Part shown: one piece after another, positions 8,162 through 15,954 of the stretch | Numbering within the stretch: the first letter of the stretch is position 1 | Layout of the letters: each line of letters starts with the position of its first letter | Source: Chthoniobacter flavus | Lineage (GTDB): Bacteria; Verrucomicrobiota; Verrucomicrobiia; Chthoniobacterales; Terrimicrobiaceae | Assembly: GCA_945860745.1 (NCBI GenBank) | Contig: CAMASH010000015.1 | Span: 1-53,383, forward strand | Direction: 5' to 3' | Length of the DNA stretch: 53,383 nt | Notes under the pieces: model-generated | Told to the model about the DNA's origin: nothing | Databases searched by the model: none | What the model saw: the letters and a program-made list of their open reading frames with translations, nothing else | Program-made: the position numbers and the translations under genes

Positions 8162-9433
8162 TCACCTCGCCCGCACATGGTCCCGCAGAACCCTGCCCAG
8201 CAATTCCCGCTCGGCTTCGCTGCCCGTGCCGAAGGCGAGCACCTCGTCCGGCAGGGCCATGCGCCCACCCGGTCCATAGAAGGATTCCCGTCCCGGCACC
8301 GCCTCGACCATGGCGCGAACGTCTTCCACCGATCCAGCCGAAGCCGCGCGCAAATACGTGTAGAAGTTGGTTTGCGCCGCCTCATGGAGCACCTCAGCCT
8401 GACAAAACTGCGGATGACGAAACATATACAGCGCAGCTTCCAGAATCGGCGCCCCGCCTTGCGCCGCGCGCTCCAGCACAGCTCCCTGCACCCGGCCGAA
8501 CCCCCCGGCACAGCCAGCAGAAACAACATCCAAGCCCGTGAACACATGATCCCCGCCGCCTTCCGGCACAGGGTGAAGCCATTCCAGTCTCGCTTGGGCA
8601 AATCGTTCCACCTCCCCCACGGCCCGCGCCACGACATCGCGATTGCCGGTGAGTTGCGATCCCGGAAAAACCTTCAGCCCGTTTCCGCAAATCAAGCGAT
8701 CCGCTATGATCAATTTATCCAGCAGCAACCGGGCCCGCCCCTCCTCATCCTGCCCGGCACACTGTTCCTCCCACATCCCCTGGGTGAAAATTTCCCGCTT
8801 CGCGTTGAACCAGATCGTTCCCTGCGCGGTTAAGAAAAACACGGTGTAATGGAAAGGCGATCCGACAAAAATGACATCCTCCCAGCGGCAAACTCCCGCC
8901 GCGAGGGCCAGCGAGGCCGCCAGCACGCATTCGTCCAGGCAGGACGTCACCCCGAGCGTGTGTTGGCCCAGCCGTTTGCCATGAGCCCGCAACACATCGG
9001 CGGTCCCGTAAACATAGAGCGGAAACAACCCGTCCCGCAGCAGCGGGATGAGAGGAAGGGTCCAGGGATGTTGCTGGCCCGCGGCGCTCAGGCTGCGCTC
9101 GATGAGCCCCATCGCATACGCGCTCGCTTTCCGTTCTTCCTCATCAAGGGTGTGCCGCGCTTCCTGCAAACCCCAGATGGCCGCGAAATCCTGCCCGGTG
9201 GCGTGGTGAAATTTCTTGTTTAAAAAACGCTGGATGGCCGCAAAGGCCTTGGGCGGATTCTCCTTCTCTCCCGCCGCACCGCTGTGTTCCGCCCACTCCC
9301 ACAGACAGGGCGTCATGAGATTGGCAATCACCAGCCCGGGAATAAATTCCGGATGCAAGGTGCAGGTGAAGAGATTGGGCGAAACCGCCCGGCGCAAAAA
9401 GGCCCGGTGTTTTTCCGGCGTGGGGTTAATCAT
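8162..9433 (-). CDS. Hypothetical protein coupled to MFS exporter
   Basis: A 423-residue soluble protein I cannot assign. The start MINPTPEKH at 9433 is fixed by an ATGA overlap with the stop of the upstream MFS gene. A middle section, TSCLDECVLAASLALAAGV followed about 20 residues later by GSPFHYTVFFL, has the Cys-then-His arrangement seen in transglutaminase-like folds, but this is weak. The C-terminal part (LEAALYMFRHPQF and the following helices) is helical. Coupling to an exporter suggests a shared substrate or stress. It ends before a strong terminator. Confidence 0.75.
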   Translation of the reverse strand: MINPTPEKHRAFLRRAVSPNLFTCTLHPEFIPGLVIANLMTPCLWEWAEHSGAAGEKENPPKAFAAIQRFLNKKFHHATGQDFAAIWGLQEARHTLDEEERKASAYAMGLIERSLSAAGQQHPWTLPLIPLLRDGLFPLYVYGTADVLRAHGKRLGQHTLGVTSCLDECVLAASLALAAGVCRWEDVIFVGSPFHYTVFFLTAQGTIWFNAKREIFTQGMWEEQCAGQDEEGRARLLLDKLIIADRLICGNGLKVFPGSQLTGNRDVVARAVGEVERFAQARLEWLHPVPEGGGDHVFTGLDVVSAGCAGGFGRVQGAVLERAAQGGAPILEAALYMFRHPQFCQAEVLHEAAQTNFYTYLRAASAGSVEDVRAMVEAVPGRESFYGPGGRMALPDEVLAFGTGSEAERELLGRVLRDHVRAR

Positions 9434-10800
9434 GGGGTCGTTCTCTGAATCCGGCCCAGCTTCCAAAATCCGCCGCCAGCCAGCATCAGCGCAATCATAA
9501 CAACCCCAAACGCCTGCTTATAGTCCCGCGCCGGAACTTCGACCAGGTGCCATTCGCGCAATTCCGCCGAGGCAATCACCCCCGCCACCGATCCGAGATT
9601 CAACCCCAGCGGCAAAAGCGCCGCGCCCAGCCCGCGGCGGGCCTCCGGCAGACGCGCCACGCATCCGGCATTCACGGCCGGAAACAGCAACCCAAAACCC
9701 AGCCCGACCAGCGCGCAAGCCCCCGCCACGCCCGACGCCCCCAGGGCCTTCGCGCCGCCCAGCGCGAAAAGCATCACGCCGCCCAAGGCCAGCAAGGCTC
9801 CCGCCAGCGCCTGCCGTTCCGTGGTCATGATTTTTTGCAAACGTCCGGCCTCCATCGCGGCCAGACTGTAACCCAAAACCAGCACCACCATCCACCCGGA
9901 CGCGGCGGGGACGGACAGCCCGGCCACCTCATGCAAATAAAACGGCACCAAAAAAAACGTGCCGCCCAGCGCCGCCGCGCAGGCGAACAACAACCCCCAA
10001 CAGTGCCAGAACGCATGCGCACGCCAGACTTCGCGCGGAAAAAGCGGCCAGGCCGCTTTTTGCTCGCTGATCACAAAAAAGACAAAGACCAGAATCGCCC
10101 CGATTTGCAGACCCAGAATTTCCGGCGATAGCCAGCCTCGCTCGCGCCCCAGACTCCCCGCCGCGCACGCGCTGGCCGCGCCCAGTCCCAACACGAAACT
10201 GCGGGTCGTGCCCAGCGGCACGGCGCCGGCGTTTCCCTTCCCGAAATTCATCCGCCATAGGAGCAGCGCGACCGGCACGAGGAGCGGAATTTGCAGCGCA
10301 AAGAGCGTGCGCCAGGAAAACAACTGCGCCACCGCTCCACCCAGCGGGGTGCCCACCACCATGCCCAATCCCGCGCCCAGACTCACCCAACCCAGAACAC
10401 CCCGGCGCATTTCCGCCGGCACGCAAACTGCCACCAAACCATACGCCGCCGAGGCCATCGCCCCGCCTCCGAGCCCCTGCACGAAGCGGCCCGCTATCAA
10501 AATCGCCGTATTCGGTGCCAGCCAGCAAATCAGCGCACCCGCCGCCATGGCGGCCAGCGCGGATGCCAGCATGAGGTGGAATCCTACCCGCACCGCTAGT
10601 CTGCCCGCCGGCACGATCGCCACCGTCGCCGCCACCAGATAGGCCGCCGGAACGAGAGAAACCACCCCGGAGAGATTTTCCACCTCCCGGCCCATCACCG
10701 GCAGGGCGGTGGCCGTCAGGCAGTTTTCAAACTGATAAAAAAAAGCCATCGTCCCCGCAGACGCGGCTATACGGTTGATGGAGACGGGTGGGGCGGGCAT
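9430..10800 (-). CDS. MFS transporter, DHA2 (EmrB/QacA-like) family
   Basis: A 456-residue integral membrane protein with about 14 hydrophobic segments, the number typical of the DHA2 proton-driven drug exporters. The conserved motif A/B area is recognisable around residues 62-125 (PAGRLAVRVGFHLML, then LIAGRFVQGLGGGAMASA). Motif C-like GAGLGMVVGTPLGGA follows at about residue 150. The substrate is unknown. It is the first gene of a two-gene minus-strand operon and is transcribed divergently from purC, with 115 nt between the starts. Confidence 0.87.
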   Translation of the reverse strand: MPAPPVSINRIAASAGTMAFFYQFENCLTATALPVMGREVENLSGVVSLVPAAYLVAATVAIVPAGRLAVRVGFHLMLASALAAMAAGALICWLAPNTAILIAGRFVQGLGGGAMASAAYGLVAVCVPAEMRRGVLGWVSLGAGLGMVVGTPLGGAVAQLFSWRTLFALQIPLLVPVALLLWRMNFGKGNAGAVPLGTTRSFVLGLGAASACAAGSLGRERGWLSPEILGLQIGAILVFVFFVISEQKAAWPLFPREVWRAHAFWHCWGLLFACAAALGGTFFLVPFYLHEVAGLSVPAASGWMVVLVLGYSLAAMEAGRLQKIMTTERQALAGALLALGGVMLFALGGAKALGASGVAGACALVGLGFGLLFPAVNAGCVARLPEARRGLGAALLPLGLNLGSVAGVIASAELREWHLVEVPARDYKQAFGVVMIALMLAGGGFWKLGRIQRTTP

Positions 10801-10915
10801 GACTGACTCTTAGCACCCCGCCGACCCGAATCAAAAGCCTCTCCACGCGCGAAAGGAGATTCCCCCCGAAAAATACCTTTGAGGCCGCTGAATCTTCGCG
10901 CATAGACTTGCCGTC

Positions 10916-11809
10916 ATGGATCTCCTCTCCTGCGATCTTCCCGGCATCCCGAAACTACGCAGCGGCAAGGTGCGCGAGGTTTTCGATCTCGGGGAAACCC
11001 TGCTCTTCGTCGCCACCGACCGCATCTCGGCTTTCGATTGCATTCTGCCCAATGCCATCCCGCGCAAGGGTGAGGTGCTCACCCAGATTTCCTCGTTCTG
11101 GTTTGAGAAACTCGACTTCGTGCCGAACCATGTCATCACCGCGAGTTTCCGCCAGTTCCCGGAAAATCTGAAACCCTTCGAAGAGCAGTTGGCCGGACGT
11201 TCCCTGATCGTCAAAAAAGCTGCGCCCCTGCCGGTGGAATGCGTGGCCCGCGGCCACCTCGCCGGCTCGGGCTGGAAGGAATATCAGGAACACGGCACCG
11301 TGGGCGGACAGGCCGTTCCGCCCGGACTCCGCCAGGGCGACCGTCTGCCGGAGCCACTCTTCACCCCGGCCACCAAGGCCGACACCGGTCACGACGAGAA
11401 CATCACCTGGCGGCAGTGTCGCGCCATTCTGGGCGACGACATCGCCATCCAGGTGCGCGACTGGACCATCGAACTCTACGAACACGGCCGCGCCTACGCC
11501 GCCCAGCGCGGCATTCTGGTGGCCGACACGAAATTCGAATTCGGCATCCTCGCCGACGACCTCATCCTCATTGATGAGGTGCTGACCCCGGACTCCTCGC
11601 GTTTCTGGCCCGAAAGCGAGTTCGTGGCCGGCGGCAGTCCTCCGAGTTTCGACAAACAATTCGTCCGCGACTACCTGGAGACGCTCGCTTGGGACAAGCA
11701 CCCGCCGGCCCCGGAATTACCCGCGGACATCGTGCAAAAAACCTCGGAAAAGTATCTCGAAGCCTTCCAGCGTCTGACCGGACTCCCTTTAGGAACTGTA
11801 AATAAATAA
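10916..11809 (+). CDS. purC: SAICAR synthetase (phosphoribosylaminoimidazole-succinocarboxamide synthase)
   Basis: A 297-residue enzyme that condenses CAIR with aspartate using ATP in purine synthesis. Motifs in order are SGKVREVFDLG (nucleotide site), VATDRISAFDCILP, VECVARGHLAGSGWKEY, FTPATKADTGHDENI, VADTKFEFG and DEVLTPDSSRFWP, the last two carrying metal and substrate contacts. Length and order match the eukaryote/actinobacteria-like PurC of about 300 residues rather than the short 240-residue form. No other purine gene is adjacent. It is followed by 438 nt without an intact gene. Confidence 0.96.
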   Translation: MDLLSCDLPGIPKLRSGKVREVFDLGETLLFVATDRISAFDCILPNAIPRKGEVLTQISSFWFEKLDFVPNHVITASFRQFPENLKPFEEQLAGRSLIVKKAAPLPVECVARGHLAGSGWKEYQEHGTVGGQAVPPGLRQGDRLPEPLFTPATKADTGHDENITWRQCRAILGDDIAIQVRDWTIELYEHGRAYAAQRGILVADTKFEFGILADDLILIDEVLTPDSSRFWPESEFVAGGSPPSFDKQFVRDYLETLAWDKHPPAPELPADIVQKTSEKYLEAFQRLTGLPLGTVNK

Positions 11810-11831
11810 AGGGGGCAAGATGGCGCAGGAG

Positions 11832-11948
11832 TTTTGGCCTCTGGCCAGGCGCGACGAAGGAGCAGAGCCCAAGCACTTTGTGACTGAGACTCGACGAAGG
11901 AGAGAGCCAGGGTGCACGGGGGATAACCAACGCCGCCAGAGGCCAAAA
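11832..11948. repeat. Palindromic element flanking a transposase remnant
   Basis: A perfect 14-nt inverted repeat, TTTTGGCCTCTGGC (11832-11845) and GCCAGAGGCCAAAA (11935-11948), encloses 89 nt. Inside it the 11-mer CGACGAAGGAG occurs twice, 40 nt apart (11852-11862 and 11892-11902). It sits directly upstream of a decayed REP-associated transposase, the usual company of such elements. Confidence 0.65.
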
Positions 11949-11968
11949 GAACAAGCGAGGTTCCTCCC

Positions 11969-12181
11969 TTTGGGTTCAAAAGCGTTTTCCCCAAGTTGCA
12001 CAGTTTGCCTGGCCGGCGGGATACGGGGCATTTTCCGTGAGCGCATCGCAGGGGGAAGGCTGTGCGCACAGACATCGCAAACCAGGCGGAACCCCCTGCC
12101 CTGGTTCCTTTTCAGGATGAGTTTCGTGCGTTTCTGGAAAAGCACGGAGTGGCCTTTGACGAACGATCCGTGTGGGACTGA
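11969..12181 (+). pseudogene. Remnant of REP-associated (Y1/IS200-like) transposase, C-terminal part
   Basis: Stitched over two frameshifts, the sequence reads VFPKLHSF / AWPAGYGAFSVSASQGE / AVRTDIANQAE, then VPFQDEFRAFLEKHG and DERSVWD-stop at 12181. From my knowledge of the family, RAYT/IS200-like transposases end in a FAWQ-GYGAFSVS block, a YI-NQ-EHH helix and a -DERYVWD terminus. A missing T near 12005 and an extra G near 12055 break the frame, and the N-terminal half with the catalytic Tyr and HUH motif is absent. The remaining sequence to 12247 (including the true start of the next gene) holds nothing else I can see. Confidence 0.7.
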
Positions 12182-12247
12182 GGCCACTCCGGAATAGATC
12201 TTGCAAAATTTGCATCGGCCAACTACGTGTCAGCCAACTTCATCCCG

Positions 12248-12841
12248 ATGATCACCCTCAAAAGCGTCCGGTTGTTGAGTCTGTCCCTCGCGGCAGCAGG
12301 ATTTTTCCCTTCACTCTCGTCCGCGCAGGATTCCAAAACCGATCCCACCCAGCCTCCTCCCAAGGAAGAGTCCCCCACCAACATCGCGCAACTTGACGCG
12401 GTCAAGGGTTATGGCGGCCTCGCTTTCAATTCCGATTTTTCCGCAGCGAAGGATCTCGCGATCGAAGAGGATCGCGGGCCGCTCAAAACATACAAAAAGA
12501 AAGGCGGGAAGTTGATCTTGGGGCCGGCGCTGCTGGAGACCGTGCTTTACTACTACTATGAGGGAAAGCTCTACGGTGTGGCCTTCCATACCGCGGACGG
12601 ACACGATTCCACCAACCTGAAATCCATCCTTGTCGCGGCCTTTGGACAGGGCGAGGACTCCGCCGATGGCGAGCCTTCCACCATCTGGATCGGCAAAAAA
12701 AACGGGGCGCTCTTTGAGATGAATCCGGGAACGGGTGAGGCCCATGCGTTTCTTTTCGACCACCAACTGAACGACGCCTATCTCAAATACGAATCCGAGG
12801 CTGACGAAAAAGCAGCCAGCCTGCTCATCAAGGGAGAATAA
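12248..12841 (+). CDS. Secreted hypothetical protein upstream of RiPP precursor
   Basis: A 197-residue protein starting MITLKSVRLLSLSLAAAGF, a signal peptide with probable cleavage after SLSSA-Q (about residue 26). The GTG at 12227 would add seven residues ahead of the signal and is less likely. The mature part begins with a Pro-rich segment, then a compact domain with LETVLYYYYEGKLYGVAF and STIWIGKKNGALFEMN. No family is recognised. Its last codons contain the Shine-Dalgarno sequence of the RiPP precursor gene 1 nt downstream, so it is co-transcribed with the GRRM locus and may act in export, binding or immunity of the product. That role is inference from position. Confidence 0.8.
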   Translation: MITLKSVRLLSLSLAAAGFFPSLSSAQDSKTDPTQPPPKEESPTNIAQLDAVKGYGGLAFNSDFSAAKDLAIEEDRGPLKTYKKKGGKLILGPALLETVLYYYYEGKLYGVAFHTADGHDSTNLKSILVAAFGQGEDSADGEPSTIWIGKKNGALFEMNPGTGEAHAFLFDHQLNDAYLKYESEADEKAASLLIKGE

Positions 12842-12842
12842 T

Positions 12843-13193
12843 ATGAATCGCCAACCCAACGAGTCATCCAACGCCAAACTGACCGGCAGCCTCAGAGCTC
12901 TGCTTCTGGGCGGGGCCCTCGCTTTGGCCTCAACCCAGAACTCGCCGGCAGCCCCGGTGTCTCCGCTGACCGGAAATTCGCTGGAAACCCGCATTCAAAA
13001 GCTCCGCCAGCAATTGCACGCAACCCCCGATGCCAACATCCTCACCGGCAATGGACCCGCGTTGGACGGGGCGGACGCAATGTGGTGGCGCAATGTCTGG
13101 GGCAATGGCGGCTGGCGCAATGTCGGATGGCCCAATGGCTGGCGGAATGGCTGGCGCAACGGCGGACGCTGGGGCAACTGGCGGAACTGGTAA
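12843..13193 (+). CDS. grrA: GrrA/OscA1-like RiPP precursor with eight W-x-N motifs
   Basis: A 116-residue peptide precursor. Residues 14-38 form a hydrophobic signal-like stretch ending SPAAP. Residues 46-59 (SLETRIQKLRQQL) look like the amphipathic leader helix of this family. The core (about residues 80-116) contains W-x-N units at 82, 86, 91, 96, 100, 104, 110 and 113 (x = R, G, R, P, R, R, G, R) and ends in Trp116. Known maturases of this class join the aromatic ring of an aromatic-x-x triplet to the third residue, making three-residue cyclophanes, so up to eight cross-links are possible. GGGAGA at 12832-12837 is a strong ribosome site. The maturase follows after a hairpin. Confidence 0.87.
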   Translation: MNRQPNESSNAKLTGSLRALLLGGALALASTQNSPAAPVSPLTGNSLETRIQKLRQQLHATPDANILTGNGPALDGADAMWWRNVWGNGGWRNVGWPNGWRNGWRNGGRWGNWRNW

Positions 13194-13245
13194 GCCCGCC
13201 CTACCCGCTCGGATGACTTCGGTTTAGGCGAAGACAAACTGGAGT

Positions 13246-13265
13246 CGCCTCACTCCGTTGAGGCG
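13246..13265 (+). promoter_or_regulatory. Stem-loop between RiPP precursor and maturase
   Basis: CGCCTCA, loop CTCCGT, TGAGGCG form a perfect 7-bp stem 52 nt after the precursor stop and 24 nt before the maturase start. There is no T-run. It could be an attenuator or mRNA-stabilising element that keeps precursor mRNA in excess over maturase. Confidence 0.5.
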
Positions 13266-13289
13266 AAACGGACACGGCAACGGAGTGCC

Positions 13290-14495
13290 ATGGCTACAGA
13301 TATGGAAGTAAATCAAGTAACCGAAACTCCTCCAGCGCCTCCCGCGGAAGGAGAATCCTGGCTGCGGCTGGTCGTTCTGCAGCCCTCGCCGTTTTGCAAT
13401 ATCAACTGCGATTATTGCTACCTGCCCGACCGCGCCCAGACGCATCGCATGAGTCCGGAGACTTTGCAGCGGGCCGTCGGCGAGATTTTTTCGTCCGACC
13501 TCATCGCCAATGAAGTCACCTTTGTCTGGCACGCCGGCGAGCCGCTGGCCGTGCCGATCCCTTGGTATGAAGAAGCCTTCGCGCTGATCCGCGATGCCGC
13601 GCCCGCCGACATCAAACCGGTTCACACTTTCCAAAGCAATGGCACCCTGATCAACGAACGCTGGTGCGAGTTTTTCAACCGCTGGGATGCTCATCTGGGA
13701 TTGAGCATTGATGGGCCGGAGTTCATTCACGACATCCATCGCCAGACCCGCAAGGGATCCGGAACCCATGCCCAGGCCATGCGCGGCGCACGGCTCCTGC
13801 GCGAAAGCGGACGGGATTTTCATGTCATTGCCGTGGTCACGGAACAATCGCTCGATCAGGCCGACGCGATCTTTGATTTTTTTATGGAAAACGGCATCTT
13901 CCGTTTCGGCTTCAACATCGACGAAACCGAGGGCGCGAATGCGGCCAGTTCGCTCGAGGGCGTTTCCTCCGACCGGATTGAGGCCTTTTTCCGCCGGATG
14001 TTCGAACGCCAGAAAGCCGAGCGCGGCCGGGTCTGCATTCGCGAATTCGACTCCGCCCTGCATCGCATCATGCGGGGACGGACGGACGAGACCGAGCGCT
14101 TCGTCTATGAAAACGAACAAGTGCGGCCGTTTGGGATCCTGAGCATCGACTGGCGGGGAAATTTCTCCACCTACTCGCCGGAACTCCTGGGACTTACCCT
14201 CGACCCGTACGGCGAGTTTTCCTTCGGTTCCGTGCACGAAACCCACCTGAGCGACGCCATCCAAACTCCGAAATTCCAGCAGGTGCTCACGGACATCCAA
14301 GCCGGGGTCGAACGCTGCCGGACAGAATGCGCCTACTTCGATCTCTGCGGCGGCGGCGCGCCGGCCAACAAATACTTCGAAAACGGCGGCTTCGCCACTT
14401 CCGCCACCCAATACTGCCGCTATGCCGTCAAAGTGCCCATCAATCTCGTCCTGCAGGACCTCGAAATCTCTCTCGGCACGGCGGCGGCGAACTGA
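13290..14495 (+). CDS. grrM: GRRM-type radical SAM/SPASM peptide maturase
   Basis: A 401-residue radical SAM enzyme. The [4Fe-4S]/SAM motif CxxxCxxC is at Cys36, Cys40 and Cys43 in PFCNINCDYCYLPDR, the wording typical of the GRRM/three-residue cyclophane-forming group. Other landmarks are VWHAGEPL and GLSIDGP, and a C-terminal SPASM-like Cys set (ERCRTECAYFDLCGGG, then TQYC) for auxiliary clusters. It should modify the W-x-N precursor encoded upstream. GGAG 4 nt before ATG 13290 supports the start. The ABC-transporter binding protein that accompanies some GRRM loci is absent; instead a secreted unknown gene follows 14 nt downstream. Confidence 0.9.
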   Translation: MATDMEVNQVTETPPAPPAEGESWLRLVVLQPSPFCNINCDYCYLPDRAQTHRMSPETLQRAVGEIFSSDLIANEVTFVWHAGEPLAVPIPWYEEAFALIRDAAPADIKPVHTFQSNGTLINERWCEFFNRWDAHLGLSIDGPEFIHDIHRQTRKGSGTHAQAMRGARLLRESGRDFHVIAVVTEQSLDQADAIFDFFMENGIFRFGFNIDETEGANAASSLEGVSSDRIEAFFRRMFERQKAERGRVCIREFDSALHRIMRGRTDETERFVYENEQVRPFGILSIDWRGNFSTYSPELLGLTLDPYGEFSFGSVHETHLSDAIQTPKFQQVLTDIQAGVERCRTECAYFDLCGGGAPANKYFENGGFATSATQYCRYAVKVPINLVLQDLEISLGTAAAN

Positions 14496-14509
14496 GAGTC
14501 TCCCCCGCC

Positions 14510-15076
14510 ATGAGGTTTCTGCTTTTTCTCCTGCCGCTGTCGCTGGTGTGGGCCGCTGAGCCGGATTTAAACGACCTTTCCGCCGGCAACGCGCTGGGCG
14601 GACCGGAAGTTCTGGACATCGTCAAGAACGCGCAGACGGTCACGGCCCAGCGGATCGATTCCGAACTGGCCGAAAGCCCGGAGAAGGCCGTCGATCATCC
14701 GAAGATTCTCATTCTCGGCCAGCCCTTCGCGGTTTCGAAGGAGGAGGCCGCGGAGCTGAAACACGTCTTTTCCCAGAGCTCCACGTTCCTTTCCCCCTCG
14801 AAGACCTGCGCGTTCCGCGCCAATGTGCGTTACGGTTTCGAGGCCCCGCCGGACCGCAAAGTGGAAATGATCCTCTGCTTCGGCTGCGGCGAGTTGGAAG
14901 TCTGGCAGAAGGACAAATTTGTCTCCTTCGGACCGTTCGACGGCGGCTATGCGGAAATCCTCGCCATCACCAAACGCCTGTTTCCTCAGGATGATTTTCT
15001 GGCCAGATTCGACCCCGGAGTTTTTCAAGAACGGGCCGCGCGGATGAGGGAATTTCTGCCCGGCACGCCGAAATAA
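14510..15076 (+). CDS. Secreted hypothetical protein downstream of GRRM maturase
   Basis: A 188-residue protein starting MRFLLFLLPLSLVWAAEPD, a clear signal peptide cleaved near WAA-EP. The mature part has no family I know. It contains KILILGQPFAVSKEEAAEL, a cysteine trio (KTCAFR..ILCFGCGELEVW, near residues 99, 122 and 125) and a conserved-looking FVSFGPFDGGYAEILAITKRLF. It sits 14 nt after the maturase, so it probably belongs to the RiPP operon. A second, truncated copy of its C-terminal half lies at 16899-17174 and keeps KTC but has lost the CFGC pair. This suggests the pair is not structurally essential or the copy is dead. Confidence 0.82.
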   Translation: MRFLLFLLPLSLVWAAEPDLNDLSAGNALGGPEVLDIVKNAQTVTAQRIDSELAESPEKAVDHPKILILGQPFAVSKEEAAELKHVFSQSSTFLSPSKTCAFRANVRYGFEAPPDRKVEMILCFGCGELEVWQKDKFVSFGPFDGGYAEILAITKRLFPQDDFLARFDPGVFQERAARMREFLPGTPK

Positions 15077-15077
15077 T

Positions 15078-15398
15078 TCAACCGGCCCGGAGCCAGGGCC
15101 GGGTGCGCCGAACAAGAGGGAGGTGCCCTCGCGTTCGATGAGAATGTTTTGTGAAGGGATTAAGCGAACTGCGGCGGGTGCGCGTTCCTCCCGGAAAAAT
15201 GAGCGGATTCTCCCCGTCGCGGATCTTCTCTAATCCGCCCCCCCCCAGGGCCAGTCCGCGATCATTGGGCACAAATCGCGCCAGACGCGACAGCCCGCCA
15301 AAGATGGGATTGCGGGCCAGATCGGCCCGCATGACGCAGACGGTGCGGGGCAGCACGGAAAGAAGAAGGAACGCTTCTATGAGGCTCGGGAGGCTCGA
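15078..15398 (-). pseudogene. Acyltransferase fragment (duplicate of the gene at 17296-18135)
   Basis: The minus strand encodes SLPSLIEAFLLLSVLPRTV, MRADLARNPIFGGLSRLAR, RFVPNDRGLAL and IFPGGTRTRRSSLNPFTK. These are near-identical to the middle of the intact acyltransferase to the right. It is dead: the N-terminal third and part of the C-terminus are missing, the region after FTK carries a large deletion, and the two active-site motifs are damaged (NHPSLID has become LPSLIE, FPEGTR has become FPGGTR). It occupies most of the 394 nt between flanking genes; beyond it (15399-15470) I see nothing. Confidence 0.85.
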
Positions 15399-15470
15399 TG
15401 GGAAGGACGCCACCCTGAAAATCTAACTTTCCGACCGGAAGCAGGGAGGGAAATCCCCGGATAAATGATC

Positions 15471-15932
15471 TCAGCGGTGCCACGATGCGCTGTTGCCGCG
15501 CCAGCCGGTGGCACTGCCCGACCCGCCGCCCCAGGACGCAGAACCGCCGCGGTATCCACTGGCGCTGCCGGAACCGTTGTTCCACGAGGCGGAGCTTCCC
15601 CGCCAGCCGGTGGCGCTGCCGGAACCGTTGTTCCACGAAGCCGACCCCCCCCGGGACCCATAGGCACTGCCCGATCCACCGCCGTAATATCCGCCGCCAT
15701 GGTAATATCCGCCGCCGCGATAATAGGCACTGTTGTAGTACACGTTGCGGCTGCCGTAATACGTGCCACCGTAGAAACCAGCACCACCCCAAACGACCTC
15801 CGGGACGACTGGCGATGGGGCGTAAACAACCGGGGCGGGATAGACAGGATAGACGCTGGAGCAGCCGATCTGGCTGAGAGAAAGAACCGCGCAGAGAGCC
15901 GTCAGGCCGAGGAGTGAGAGGGATGTTTTCAT
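15471..15932 (-). CDS. Gly/Ser/Tyr-rich repeat lipoprotein
   Basis: A 153-residue lipoprotein. The lipobox LSQIGC ends at Cys24, giving a mature protein tethered to a membrane. Residues 26-48 are Pro/Val/Tyr-rich and 49-90 are Gly/Tyr-rich (YYRGGGYYHGGGYYGGG). From residue 94 a 17-residue unit of the form RGxSASWNNGSGSATGW is repeated at 94-110, 111-127 and 128-144, with a partial fourth at 145-153. Such flexible repeats suggest a surface or envelope matrix role. It follows the DUF2092 gene by 22 nt, so the two are an operon, and this pair is sandwiched between duplicated flanks. Confidence 0.8.
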   Translation of the reverse strand: MKTSLSLLGLTALCAVLSLSQIGCSSVYPVYPAPVVYAPSPVVPEVVWGGAGFYGGTYYGSRNVYYNSAYYRGGGYYHGGGYYGGGSGSAYGSRGGSASWNNGSGSATGWRGSSASWNNGSGSASGYRGGSASWGGGSGSATGWRGNSASWHR

Positions 15933-15954
15933 AAGATAATCTCGATGGCGAAGG

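Noticed and set aside
11671..12187. Overlapping small minus-strand frames across the purC end and transposase remnant
   Set aside because: They arise from the palindromic repeat and the remnant and have no start signal. The forward stitched transposase reading explains the region better.
13995..14071. Possible tRNA or small RNA inside the maturase region
   Set aside because: No cloverleaf or T-loop consensus is present, and the sequence is ordinary coding DNA.
15078..15413. Acyltransferase fragment as a functional small gene
   Set aside because: The active-site His-x4-Asp and EGTR motifs are altered and both ends are missing relative to the intact neighbour.
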